From the NCBI GenBank assembly GCA_022925895.1, contig JAKSYS010000007.1, forward strand, positions 124,001-188,000: a stretch of DNA of 64,000 nt. Direction: 5' to 3'. The position numbers and the translations under genes are program-made. The notes below the pieces were generated by a model. The model saw only the letters and a list, made by a program, of their open reading frames with translations, was not told the origin of the DNA and searched no databases. The DNA comes from Fragilaria crotonensis. Taxonomy: Eukaryota > Bacillariophyta > Fragilariophyceae > Fragilariales > Fragilariaceae. The number at the start of each line of letters is the position of its first letter. Positions within the stretch are counted from its first letter, which is position 1. Below, piece by piece: positions 44,136-54,486 of this stretch.

Positions 44136-44335
44136 GCTTCAACTCCAGTAGACAAGTATTTGTACTACTGTACTGGTAGATGTTTTACCATGGGTGTGTT
44201 AGGCGTTCAACGGCTGGAAAAAAATCCAGAATTCCGAACATGAACCGTCTTAGCTCACCTCTTCGTCTTATAAGCTTGGAGTGTCCTTGCGATTGGACTT
44301 GGCCAACTCACTAAACGATACAGCAATAATTGATA

Positions 44336-46276
44336 ATGTTCTCAGTTGGCCTTGTCGTTCGGACCGTAGTAGTCCTCGGAATTGTCTCGACAACTGCCAA
44401 TGCCACCAATGTGGTTGACGATCAAGAATTCACATGTGGAATATGGTTTGCCAAATCGACAATTCCTGGAGCTGGTTTAGGGATCTTTGCCGGAAAGGAT
44501 TTTGATAAAGGAGAGAGTGTGCTGCCGGTCGGAGATGTGGTGATCCCGCTTGTGGATTCCAAAATTCACAAGCATCGTGACTACAAGTTTTTGTGGGACG
44601 AGTACACGTGGGAGGGAGTAGCACTTTTTATGGAACGAGAAGGCGTGTCTGAATCCATCAGTGTAGTGTCTCCTGGGTTTGGATCAGCCGTGAATTGCTT
44701 TCTTGGTTTGGTCAACGTGAAGGAAACCATTCCTAGCAACACTAATACTGGCCTTCATCGTTCCCAAGATCCAGGAGTTGGTGCATTTTCTACCTATTGG
44801 AATCGAGAAACGTTGGCAATGATACCTATCAAGGCTGGAAATGAACTTTTTGCAGATTGTGCGTAAATATCAAAGTCCGACTGTCAATCTAGATTGCCTG
44901 TTCATCACGAGAAAACCTCGTCTAACTCTTGAATGTCATTGCTTTCAGATGGGAATGGTTGGTTCACATCGAGGGAAGAGACGATCGGTCCAGTGCCCCT
45001 GAAAGGAGATCTTGTCCGTGCAAACGAGTTGATTGAAAAGTACTTGAACCTTGAACAGAGCTTGAAATCGGTGGTCAAGGGAGAGATCCTTGAAGAACTC
45101 TGGGAGACATTTGCGTGGAAGACACCATTTGAGGATACATCTCGAGTCCTGTTTGCAATGCCCAAGAATTGGGATGACCTGCGCGTTGCCGGTAATATAA
45201 CTCTTACAGAGTTGAAACGGCGTCACCATTCAACCTCGCTGGATTGGTTGAAACAGCATGGTGAATGCGGTGACTTGATTACTGTAAAGGAATCTACAAT
45301 TCGGCAGGCGGGACGTGGAGCGTTCGCCAGGAAACGGTTTACAGTGGGGGAGATTGTTGCTCCTTATCCTCTCATCCATCTCCCGTATCGTCAAGTCCTC
45401 GATATGTTTGAGCTTACCAGGTCGGACGATCCAAAGAAACACAAGGCTGATAGAGACAGAAAAACGCAAACACAGTTGCTAGAGAACTATTGTATGGGGC
45501 ACAACGAGTCAACTTTGCTGCTTTGTCCCTACGGTACACTTTCCAGTCATATTAACCACAACCAGACATTGGCAAATGTCAAAATGGTCTGGGCCGACCC
45601 TGCAAAGTCAAACCACCATGCCGACTGGTTGAATAAAACACTGCGAGAGCTATACGACACCCCGTATGCCGGTTTGGCCATGAGTTTGGTCGCGACGAGA
45701 GAAATCGAGGCCAACGAGGAAATATTTCTGGACTATGGTGACGAATGGGAGGAAGCTTGGCAGACACACGTGAAGAGTTATGTACCTGTATCAGGTGCAT
45801 CGACGTACAAGTCTGCGGAGCAGCTGAACGATGAGATGACAGTGATACGAACGGAGTTTGAGCTCATTTTCCATCCATACCCGAGCAATGTCCAGGTGTA
45901 CTTTTCGTTGGCATTTAGCGTTCCACGTATCGTTTGGCTGAAGTATTGGGAACAGGGAACACTTGATGAGTTTATGATCAAGGAGGATGAATACTATGGT
46001 CGGGTTGAAGTCTTGCGTCGAGAAGTGGACAGATATGGTGACACTTGGTACACTGTGCTTCCACTCGACGACGGCAGCAAAAAGAAATTGCCGCTGAAAC
46101 CAAAGATCATAGAAAGAGTTCCACGGGAAGCCTTCAGGTTCTTTGACAACTCTTACACAAGTGACATGCTTCAAAGAAATGCGTTCCGACATGATGCTAG
46201 AATACCCGATCACCTCTTTCCCGATTTGTGGAGGAATCGAAGGTCAGGTGTGGACCTTGATCCTTTATCTAAGTAA
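44336..46276 (+). CDS. Secretory-pathway protein with two SET-like domains
   Basis: Exons 44336-44858 and 44949-46276 give 616 aa. The 90-nt intron (GTGCGT...TTTCAG) falls inside the first SET domain and splicing restores E-L-F-A-D-Y-G. A signal peptide (residues 1-~23, ending A-N-A) precedes SET-like domain 1: G-A-G-L-G-I-F-A-G-K-D to the D-Y-G motif near 175. Its pseudoknot residue pair is V-N-C rather than the usual N-H. SET-like domain 2 starts near R-Q-A-G-R-G-A-F-A-R-K and has the better-preserved H-I-N-H-N and F-L-D-Y-G. SET domains methylate lysine using SAM; secretory targeting argues against histones and for an organelle or ER/Golgi substrate (inference). ATG 44336; upstream in-frame codon is TTG. 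About 200 bp from retrotransposon 2. Confidence 0.82.
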
Positions 46277-46313
46277 TGCACTGTCCTTTTTTGTCCACCT
46301 GGACTCCTTCTCT

Positions 46314-46519
46314 GTTGAACGTAATCATATAATTTGACTTGTGAGCATGTATCCTAATCTGTAACATGGAGTGGATACGTTCATATAACGGTATTTCTAC
46401 GAGATAGAGGAGTTAAAATGGACTCGTTGAACATAATCATATAATTTGACTAGTGAGCATGTATGCAGGGAGTAATCAATGCAACATGGAGTGGATTCGT
46501 TCATATAACGTTTTTCTAC
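46314..46519 (+). repeat. Two-copy direct repeat after the SET gene
   Basis: Copies at 46314-46400 and 46426-46519 share GTTGAAC-TAATCATATAATT, TGAGCATGTAT and AACATGGAGTGGAT-CGTTCATATAACG, with a short insertion in the second. It looks like a tandem duplication of the gene's 3' flank. Confidence 0.75.
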
Positions 46520-46939
46520 TCTAGTATTAGAGAAATATTTATAAGGGTTACGAGATACTTGTAGTCAGTAGTCAGTAGTTCTCCAGGACGTACAGTAGCA
46601 GTACTCCCTGCGCCGTAAAGAGTCTACTCCGGAGTATTTGTGTATGAGACATACTCCGTCGAGTTTCCGAGTAGAATCGGTATGCCCATAGGAGAATGAA
46701 TTGGTTTTTCGAGTGGAATACGTGTTCGTAAATGGCGGGTTAAATGTACTCCGAGTATCGAAAAGGCTTCGGCATGACAATCGGAATGTCTGAAGTGAAT
46801 CTTCACAATTGTGTTCAACAGCATTCAATCTCTGTGTTCACTCGTCACTTCATCCCAGTCATATAAGTTTCACAGTACGTCGTATTGAAGCTGGCATCAA
46901 ATAGTTCTACGACAACGAATAGGACCATTGTGATAAGTC
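46520..46939. promoter_or_regulatory. Upstream region of the Na+/H+ exchanger gene
   Basis: About 420 bp with GTAC/AGTACTCC units near 46560-46640 and 46745-46760. No supported gene. It should contain the exchanger promoter. Confidence 0.45.
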
Positions 46940-48672
46940 ATGGAAATGGATCAAGCTGAGGATGGATTGCGTTGGTTGGCCGAGAGCAGCAGCAATGTGG
47001 ACAGAATGGCGGATGGTCTGAATGCTACGGACAATTCGACAGTTTTGAAAACTTCAATGCTCCAGAGGAAACACACGACTTTGATGCGTACTCTTCAACC
47101 ATTTTGAATGTGACACTCATTGCATGTCTGCTCTTGGCGTACTACGTCAAGCAATATCGACTTTACTATCTTCCGGAATCGGCCGGAGCACTCATGATTG
47201 AGTTGTTGTGGGGGAATAGCCAGGCTCGTCACGAACGATTTGCAATTCTTTGTATTTGTAAGTTTGTATTTATTGTTGTGGATAGTATGTGGTATGTGGT
47301 TTGTACACTTATCCAATTTACACAAAACAAGTCACCAGAAGTTTTCTTCTTCGTCCTCCTCCCTCCAATCATGTTTGAGGCAGGATACAGCCTCAACCGA
47401 AAAGATTTCTTTGAGAACTTTGGAGCGATTACTCTGTATGCAATGGTGGGCACCATTATATCGACTTTCGTGGTTGGTCTGCTCACGTTTTACATGGCGA
47501 AGCAGGGACTTATTAAGGACATTGACAAGGAGAACCCAATGGAAGCATTGCTTTTTGGAGCACTTATATCGGCCGTCGATCCAGTTGCAACGCTCTCTAT
47601 CATGGGGAATGCTGATCTTCAAGTTAATCCATTGTTGTACAGCTTGGTGTTTGGAGAGTCTGTTTTGAACGATGCCATTGCCGTTGTTTTATTCAAAACT
47701 TTCCATAGGTACTACAGCCCTGAAGGACCAGATTGGCAAGACGCAGAGATCACAGCCGCCCTGTTGGCGTTTTTTACAGTAACTATACTGAGCATTGGTG
47801 TTGGCGTGTTTATGGGTCTGACCGCGTCGTTGATGTACAAGCACACACAGCTGTCCGAGTATCCAAAGTTCGAGACCTCCCTCCTCTTTTGCTTTTGCTA
47901 CCTCTGCTATTCGATTGCAGAATCGTTGGAGCTATCAGGAATCATGGCAATCTTCTTCCAAGGAATCATACTCTCGCATTACAATTCCTACAACTTGAGT
48001 CCAGCCGCTCATGTGGCATCGGAGCAGATTTTTTCGACGTTGGCCACCATCGCTGAAACTGCGGTCTTTCTCTACATGGGTATGGGCGTCTTTACGGGTC
48101 GCTTCGCAAACTGGGATGTTATGTTTTCCGTACTGGCGCTTTTATTCTGTCTGTTGGGTCGAATTCTCAATATATTCCCGCTTTCTGTAATTGCCAACCT
48201 ATGTCGAAAGAAGAGGACAGATCGCATCACGTGTAAGATGCAAGGAGTTCTGTGGTTCGCGGGTCTTCGGGGTGCCATTGCGTTTGCTCTTTCTGAAAAC
48301 ATGCCGGGTCCCAACAAAGATGTCTACGCCACTGCGACCTTGTCCATCTGTATCTTTACCACCATCGTATGTGGTGGACTGACCGATAAGGTCCTGACAA
48401 TGACAGATATGAAGTCGATCGTCGACGACACCGATGTAGATACTGACACTGAAGAAGTAGAGAGTCTCGCGAATGCCTCGTATCCACAAATACATGGACG
48501 TGTGTATGCTGGAGTCAAGGGTGCGTGGAAAGATTTCGACAATCGGTACCTCAAGGTACTTTTTGGTGGATCACGCACAGTCCGATCCGGCGCCAATCGT
48601 CACAACTTTGATAATCATGGGCACTATGAGATGCCGAAAGTCCATTCCGATAGCTTAGACGAGGACGAGTAG
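46940..48672 (+). CDS. Na+/H+ exchanger (CPA1/NHE type)
   Basis: A cation/proton antiporter with about 11-12 membrane segments. Landmarks: the F-F-F-V-L-L-P-P-I-M-F-E-A-G-Y segment (amiloride-site region), S-A-V-D-P-V-A-T and F-G-E-S-V-L-N-D-A-I-A-V-V with the conserved transport-site acids, and G-L-R-G-A-I-A-F-A-L. The tail is short and hydrophilic with an acidic D-D-T-D-V-D-T-D-T-E-E patch. Intron 47258-47331 (74 nt, GTAAGT...CAAG) splits F-V-F from S-P-E-V. ATG 46940 reads M-E-M-D-Q-A-E; the frame changes near 47040-47110 and again within a G-rich stretch at 47200-47215, where two missing G would restore V-V-V-G-G-I-A-R. I infer sequence errors. Plant and algal NHEs of this kind act at plasma or endomembranes. 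Confidence 0.87.
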
Positions 48673-49440
48673 TCGGCGGGAGTTCATTGTGACTGACGTG
48701 CCCATGAGAGCGCAAGTAGTGTTGACCAAGGGCGATGACAAACATGCGACCGTTTCGTACGCTTCTGTTTTCTCACGGGTGAATAATAGTCGAGTATTGA
48801 CTATCCTCACGATGGAACCCTTACTGCCAGCTTGGACCATGACAATCAACTGCATTATCGAACGTCGGCGGGTGCCATCCTTTCTCCATTCACCTCGGCG
48901 AATGTTTCTAGACCCCAAGATCGATCGCAGTACCAATAAAGTTCCCCTGTTCCCCAAGGCTGCCGGGCTGCCGGTATCCGTCGCTTTGCGGCGAAGTTTG
49001 GGCGACGATATAGGCACGAGAGAAGTTCTTGGTGCTGTGTGGCGTATGACATTGCTATTGGTTTGGTTTTACAGCCTCAATAAAAAGTGCGGGTTAGCGT
49101 TTATCTGACAAGTATGTACGAGTAGTACAGCGTGCAGTGTCAGTAAAAAACTACTCGACGAACATTCGACAGTATTTCATCAATTCCATTACTGAGAGTA
49201 AAGTAACGGTACTCGTAGACGCTCCCACGACGCAACATGCACATTTTTAATTGCATCATTGCCATGATGGTCTGATGAAGGATAACTGCCGTACCTGCAA
49301 GAAGGAGTTATGACTGGGATCACCGTCATGGTTCCATATTGAATCCGAGTTCTGTTCCAAGATATGAGAAGTCTTGGTGCGACGCGACGAACATTCATCG
49401 AGCTGGCACATTCCAGTTTGCTGCTTCTGTCGCCCATCGA
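48673..49440. other. Intergenic region
   Basis: About 770 bp. An ORF of ~139 codons (48689-49108) has no motif and irregular composition and is not called. Nothing else seen. Confidence 0.4.
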
Positions 49441-50017
49441 TCCTGTCGCAGATCTCATTTGTCGTTACACTCCCACCGAATTTCGATCTGCAGTGTGTCA
49501 AACATCACGGTTTCTATATCGAGGAGAAATATAAGTCTTGCTTCCGTCAATCCTTCATCCTGATCCTGATTTGTTAGTCGAAGGGACTTATCCTGAGAAT
49601 GATGCCAAATTGGCGTTGGAATATTTCACATGCCTCGAAGCCATGCTGACATCGCGAGCGACACCATCGACCGGACACATTGGTACCCCCAACTACGAGG
49701 ATGCTGCGGAATGGGGCGAGGTTGTGTCTATCTGGCCACTCGGCAATCACCTCTCCTATGTGTATCCTCAAGATTCAAGAACGTTCTATCCTGGAGGAGA
49801 CTGTAGTGACAACAAGAACGTTATTGTTGAGGATCATGGTCTTGCAACAGCCTTGGCACTGGGACACGAAGTCTTGTTCACGTCGTGGTTTGACGATGAT
49901 GTCAGAAGGTTGCCGCCAGACATAGTACCCGCCTGGATTTCTGCCTTTGTCGCGATTCCATCAAGCGACGACGCGAAATTGAAGAGGAGTCTAGAAATGC
50001 GAAACTATGGATTGTAG
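49441..50017 (+). pseudogene. Fragment of an unrecognised gene
   Basis: The frame from ~49538 to the stop at 50017 encodes about 159 residues that read like a folded protein (L-A-L-E-Y-F-T-C-L-E-A-M; N-V-I-V-E-D-H-G-L-A-T-A-L-A-L-G; L-P-P-D-I-V-P-A-W-I-S-A-F-V). It has no usable ATG at its start. A different frame just upstream (about 49441-49530) contains similar protein-like sequence, so the 5' part is either shifted by an indel or lost. I cannot name the family. It may be a decayed duplicate or a gene with sequence errors. Confidence 0.4.
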
Positions 50018-50619
50018 ACATGGTTGTCGAATCAACCAATGGTCGTGGCTGATGGGTGATTTTCATGAGAATCCACTCCTCTATTTTCATGTCCATAGCT
50101 GCATTTACCAGCATCTTCTCGCATCAGACCATCCCATACCTGGCATCTATTCGGCAATGTCGAAGTTCGAGCGCTGCTAATACTGCTGTCAGGTTGTGTT
50201 GATGGTTCCTATACCTCCGAGAATGTTAGTTGCTACAATACCTGATAGGCTTTGTATGACTTCGCAGGTCTATCCGAACATTGTATAATCATGACATGAG
50301 TTGTACTTGTATCATACCCTTCGTTGGATTGTTATCCCCTAAATCAGTACTCTGAGTACCTGATGGTACCATGTACAGTAGCGTACTTTGTACCGTTCCA
50401 TCTTCCACCGTTTATGGAACGAGTCTTGCAGAAATTCAAAAGGTATCTTTTCCTTGTCGGGCAAGCCAGTTTGTGGATTAGTAGAGCCGTAGAAACAGGT
50501 AATGCAGTACTATACCGGCACTTGTATACGCTACACGACCAGTTGCGTGTTCGCGAGTATTCTTTGTTCGCGGATCTTCACAGTTGACACCTCAACATTC
50601 GATTCATGGCATTTTTACC
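50018..50619. promoter_or_regulatory. Upstream region of the multi-pass membrane protein gene
   Basis: About 600 bp. GTAC units are frequent at 50300-50400 (for example GTACCTGATGGTACCATGTAC). No supported gene. Confidence 0.45.
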
Positions 50620-51576
50620 ATGGGCAACCGCACCATCCTCACCATCATCTCCCTAACTCTTGCCATATGCACCAACCTCGTATTGCAAGGAATCACAGAA
50701 CATAATCTCAGGTCGGTTGGAGAAAAGTGTTTTGCAGGCGATTATAAAGGTCTCGTTCCCTTCGAACCATGGTTAGGAGGATCCTTCGTCTGCATCGTAA
50801 ACACACTGTTCCATGGACTCACGACTGTACCAGAAGGAAAGTTTGCATGGGGAGGTATCATGACTGTGTACTTTCCAGTTGCAATATTGGTGGTCGTTGA
50901 GTCAGCGAGGACTGGAGTGAAGGGTCTCCTCAAATATCCGATTGTAATCTTCGTGTTGAGCCAATACATTGCAGTTAGTGTGGCATTCCCTCTGTTATGG
51001 ATACCCATGTACTTCGTTTGGGGAAGAGGGACAACTCATGGTTTCTCTCAAACGCATGCTAATTTCACGGATGCAGCAGGACTTTTCTTCCTGATTGCTT
51101 CCATGGCCTTGTTTGCCCTCAACACCCAATCGTACGCATGGACTTGGACCGCCAGCCTTATCGGAGGCCCCTTCTTTCCCATCCCATATATTGTGGCATT
51201 ATTCTTACCGTCTGACTCGTCGAACCCCGATTCCTCGTCCAAGTTAATTGTCAAAACCTACCAAGCCGCTGGGCTGGCAAGTTTCATGGTGTGGGCGTGT
51301 GCCATATTTATCCTTGTTCGTAACTACCAGTACGATACTGCAAGCATTGTGGGCGCATTGTGGACCAAGACCAATTTTTCGGTACAAATTATTAATCTCG
51401 ATTGGGTCGTTTGGTTCCTATCCATGGTACTTGTTCTTGCTGAGGAAAGTCTCATGGATGGTCTCCTCGCCATTGTCATGATGCCACTGACTGGTCCAGG
51501 TGCATCACTCGCGTTTCTGTTGGCTCGACAGGAACAAGTCAGGGCCAAGAATCTCAATGTCAACAAAACGGACTAG
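50620..51576 (+). CDS. Multi-pass membrane protein of unknown function
   Basis: An intact 318-aa protein from ATG 50620 (an in-frame open stretch starts at 50584 but with TTG). Roughly eight hydrophobic segments span the length, starting with I-L-T-I-I-S-L-T-L-A-I near the N-terminus, which could be a signal anchor. Short polar loops contain W-G-R-G-T-T-H-G-F and a Ser/Asp stretch (S-D-S-S-N-P-D-S-S-S-K). The C-terminus is basic (R-A-K-N-L-N-V-N-K). I do not recognise the family and see no transporter signature. Clean frame and coherent topology support a real gene. Confidence 0.7.
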   Translation: MGNRTILTIISLTLAICTNLVLQGITEHNLRSVGEKCFAGDYKGLVPFEPWLGGSFVCIVNTLFHGLTTVPEGKFAWGGIMTVYFPVAILVVVESARTGVKGLLKYPIVIFVLSQYIAVSVAFPLLWIPMYFVWGRGTTHGFSQTHANFTDAAGLFFLIASMALFALNTQSYAWTWTASLIGGPFFPIPYIVALFLPSDSSNPDSSSKLIVKTYQAAGLASFMVWACAIFILVRNYQYDTASIVGALWTKTNFSVQIINLDWVVWFLSMVLVLAEESLMDGLLAIVMMPLTGPGASLAFLLARQEQVRAKNLNVNKTD

Positions 51577-51796
51577 TAGAAGAAGGCTCTTGGAATGCTC
51601 GAATTGTATCATTTGTAGTCGCTCTAGGTAGACGTTCATGACTGTTTCAACTGCTCATCCTTGTTCAAAAGTCTTAAAAAATAGTTTACTGCAGCACCGA
51701 ATCGTAATCGACTGGTTTGCAATCTACTACTGAGTAGTAGCATCAACAGATGCATTCAAACTTTCGATAGGGTGGACTGCTAACCAGTGCCATTGT

Positions 51797-53937
51797 CTAA
51801 AGTTGTAGCGTCGCTAATTCTGCCAACAATTCGGGTTCCGAAGCAACCTTTCGTTTTTGATCATCATTCCACGTGGATTCATCCTTAGTCTTCAATTCCT
51901 CAATCTGCCTCAGTATCTTGTTAATCTTCTTGGCACGCTTTTCCGGATCCGCTTTTGCATTGGCAGCCGCAATAGCTGCCGCGGCTGCAGCTTCCTCCTT
52001 GGCCTTGGCCTTGGCCTCTTCTTCTTCTTCTTTCAATTTTTGCAATTTTTGTTTCTCACGTCTCAAGGCAGTTTTGCTTTTGCCCTCGGGTGGTGGTGGT
52101 GCCATGCCGACTGGTACATGTTTGCCGTTATTCGTCGCCGAGTTGAGTCCCAGTCGAGGTGTTACCTTGGTGGCAGCCATGATGGTACCTTCCTTTTCCA
52201 ATCGAATCTTATCGGCCAAACTCATGGCACCACCCACGCCTCCTGTAGCTCGTCCTCGTGCCGACGGAGGAACGTATCGTTGTGTCGTGGAAGTCGCGGC
52301 GGCGGGATTGGTGGCAGCTTGCGTCGCAAGCTTCTTCGCCTCGGCAATGGCAACAGCATCACCACTAATCCGAGGTGCTGGACTTTGAGGACGGTCGGAA
52401 TACACATTGGGTGGCGCAGGGACAAATGCGGCTTGTAATAATTTGTTGGGTTTGTAATTGGCATTGTCCCATGGAACATTATGCACTTCCTCTCCATTGT
52501 AATGGAACAATTTGACACCGTTGTCTACATTCATTCGAGGACTCGTGGTTGAAGAGAAAAAGGATCGAGAATCAGAAGACCATCCATATCCCACAGTACA
52601 AGATGCCATTACTTCCCGATAGGAGGGAATACCGGTCGCGGCATCGTATTGTGGAATAACCTTGAGCTTGTTACGATCCCAAAAGGTCATGCCTCCTGCA
52701 AGGTTACCAAAGCCAGCAATGTTGACAAATCGACCATGCGGTGCCCAGCAAATTGTGTTGCGGTGCGCATTGCCAAACAAAAAGGTTGCGTCGGCGGTAA
52801 TTCCGTTATGCAAGGAAGCCATGGCTGGCATGGTGCCACTAACGACTGCAAAGCAAGGTGGTTTGGTGGCGTTTGGCATCCAAGCAACATCAAGCACAGG
52901 ACCAGTCGTGTTGTTTGGCAGTGGAACAGTAATGACTTCTTTGGACGCCTCCGTCATGAGATGTAGGGTTGTGGAGCCATAGTACGACTTGCCAGACGTG
53001 TCCACACTAGTTTGGAGAGCGATCAATGCGGCATCGCCTGTCGGTGCCCAGTGGACATTGATCTCCTCTGCTTGAAATAAGCTCTTAGATACGACAGCAG
53101 GATAGCTAGCCGCTTGGGGTGGGCATGGAGATGGATATTTGTGCAGGGATGCACGAGCTGGCTTGTCTTTTGTTCCTGGAGAAAAGGTAACAAGAAGATA
53201 CGTCGACGTCACAGCCGTGGTTGGAACTGACATTGTCGAAAGACCTGACATTTCATCTTGTCATGGAATCGCACCTCACTGTCCGTGTTTGAAAAGGCAT
53301 TTCCATCAAAGACGCGAATCTCGTTGGTCGTGTTGAGAAAGGCATATTTCTCATCGTGCGTCCACTGCAGGTACGGCCAACTTTCCCGTTTCAGACTCTT
53401 TTGAATAAATCCGTGAAGGAACGCTCCCGTGTTGCCATCCCAAACTTTGAGATTCGGTGCCTGTTCCTGCTGTTGAGGGTCAGCGGCCGATAATCGTTCC
53501 CATGTCAAAATGTACGTCCCCTTGGGACTCGTACAAAGCATTTGGATGGCTTGTGAATCCTTCAAGAATGGTTCCTTTACTCGTTCAGTGCTGGGTGAAC
53601 CGTCAAGTGGGCACTTGACAACGCCGTGGCTCGGTTGGTGGACGAAAACGCAGGATCCATCAGGAGAAAAATGCTGTAAAGTCGATGGGCCTTCTAATAG
53701 AAACTCACGATCTTGCGCCTTGTCGATCTTTTCCTCTCCTTTCCTTGGAATTGGAAAGATCTCGATTCCGTCTTTGGACCTTAGCAGTATACGACAAGGG
53801 GATTCTCCTTCTTCGACCATGGTTGTGCGCGATGCGTGGAGCGCAATGACAATGTCAATGGGCAACTGAGTTGCTTGGTTGTTGAAAAGTTGAAACTGTT
53901 GGATGTTGGATGGCCGTCCATTTTGTCGGCTGTCCAT
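51797..53937 (-). CDS. EIF2A: Eukaryotic translation initiation factor eIF2A
   Basis: A protein of about 710 aa from ATG 53937. The first ~570 residues form the nine-bladed beta-propeller of eIF2A; recognisable stretches include S-P-D-G-S-C-V, N-L-K-V-W-D-G-N-T-G-A-F-L, W-T-H-D-E-K-Y-A-F, I-N-V-H-W-A-P-T-G-D-A-A, and G-R-F-V-N-I-A-G-F-G-N-L-A-G. The C-terminal part is a Lys/Glu/Ala coiled coil with a basic segment (R-R-E-K-Q-K-L-Q-K-L) that binds mRNA or ribosomes in relatives. eIF2A delivers initiator tRNA or aids non-canonical initiation in the cytoplasm. The frame changes once at a TTT run near 53250-53255; both halves are clearly the same gene, so I infer a one-base error. Confidence 0.9.
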
Positions 53938-54486
53938 GTATTTGTATGATACTGTAGTACGCTACGGTACCAGGTACTCCAAATACACGGGTACATTACA
54001 GCTGCACAGTATCCATAGTACAATCTGACGTCACGGTACGAGTAACGGTAGTGTCCAGTATCCTTTACCAGTACTCCGAGTACTGACTAATCGCGACCAC
54101 AACTGCAGTAGATTCCGAATTCCACTTCTTCAGCGATTCCCTTATTAAACATCGGATCTGCAGACGGCCAAATTCAACAGATGAGGCTGTTTTGGTGTTC
54201 GTCTGTGGTAACAAGTAACAATTATTATTATTACGTGTGACTGAGTATTGATTATATCTGTTTTCCTGCGAACTCATGAAAAAAGTGCCAACTTCTACCG
54301 GATTCTGCCTTCTGTCAAATATTTCTGACTTCACAAGGAATACCAGTCGTACTGTTCACAATCAATATTGGTCCAGCAGTAAGATTCATTTCTGTTCACT
54401 GTCTGATTGTTTGCAAGTTGATCGGAGTACTCTGATACCAAACAGGCGCCTACAAAGTCTTCCTTCTATAAAGTCGAACTAATAGC
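53938..54486. other. Divergent intergenic region with GTAC cluster
   Basis: Between the eIF2A start (minus) and the CDF transporter start (plus). I count eight GTAC in 53955-54085 alone, next to the eIF2A start. No gene. Confidence 0.5.

Noticed and set aside
48689-49108. ORF of 139 codons after the Na+/H+ exchanger
   Set aside because: No motif, uneven composition, no support beyond length.
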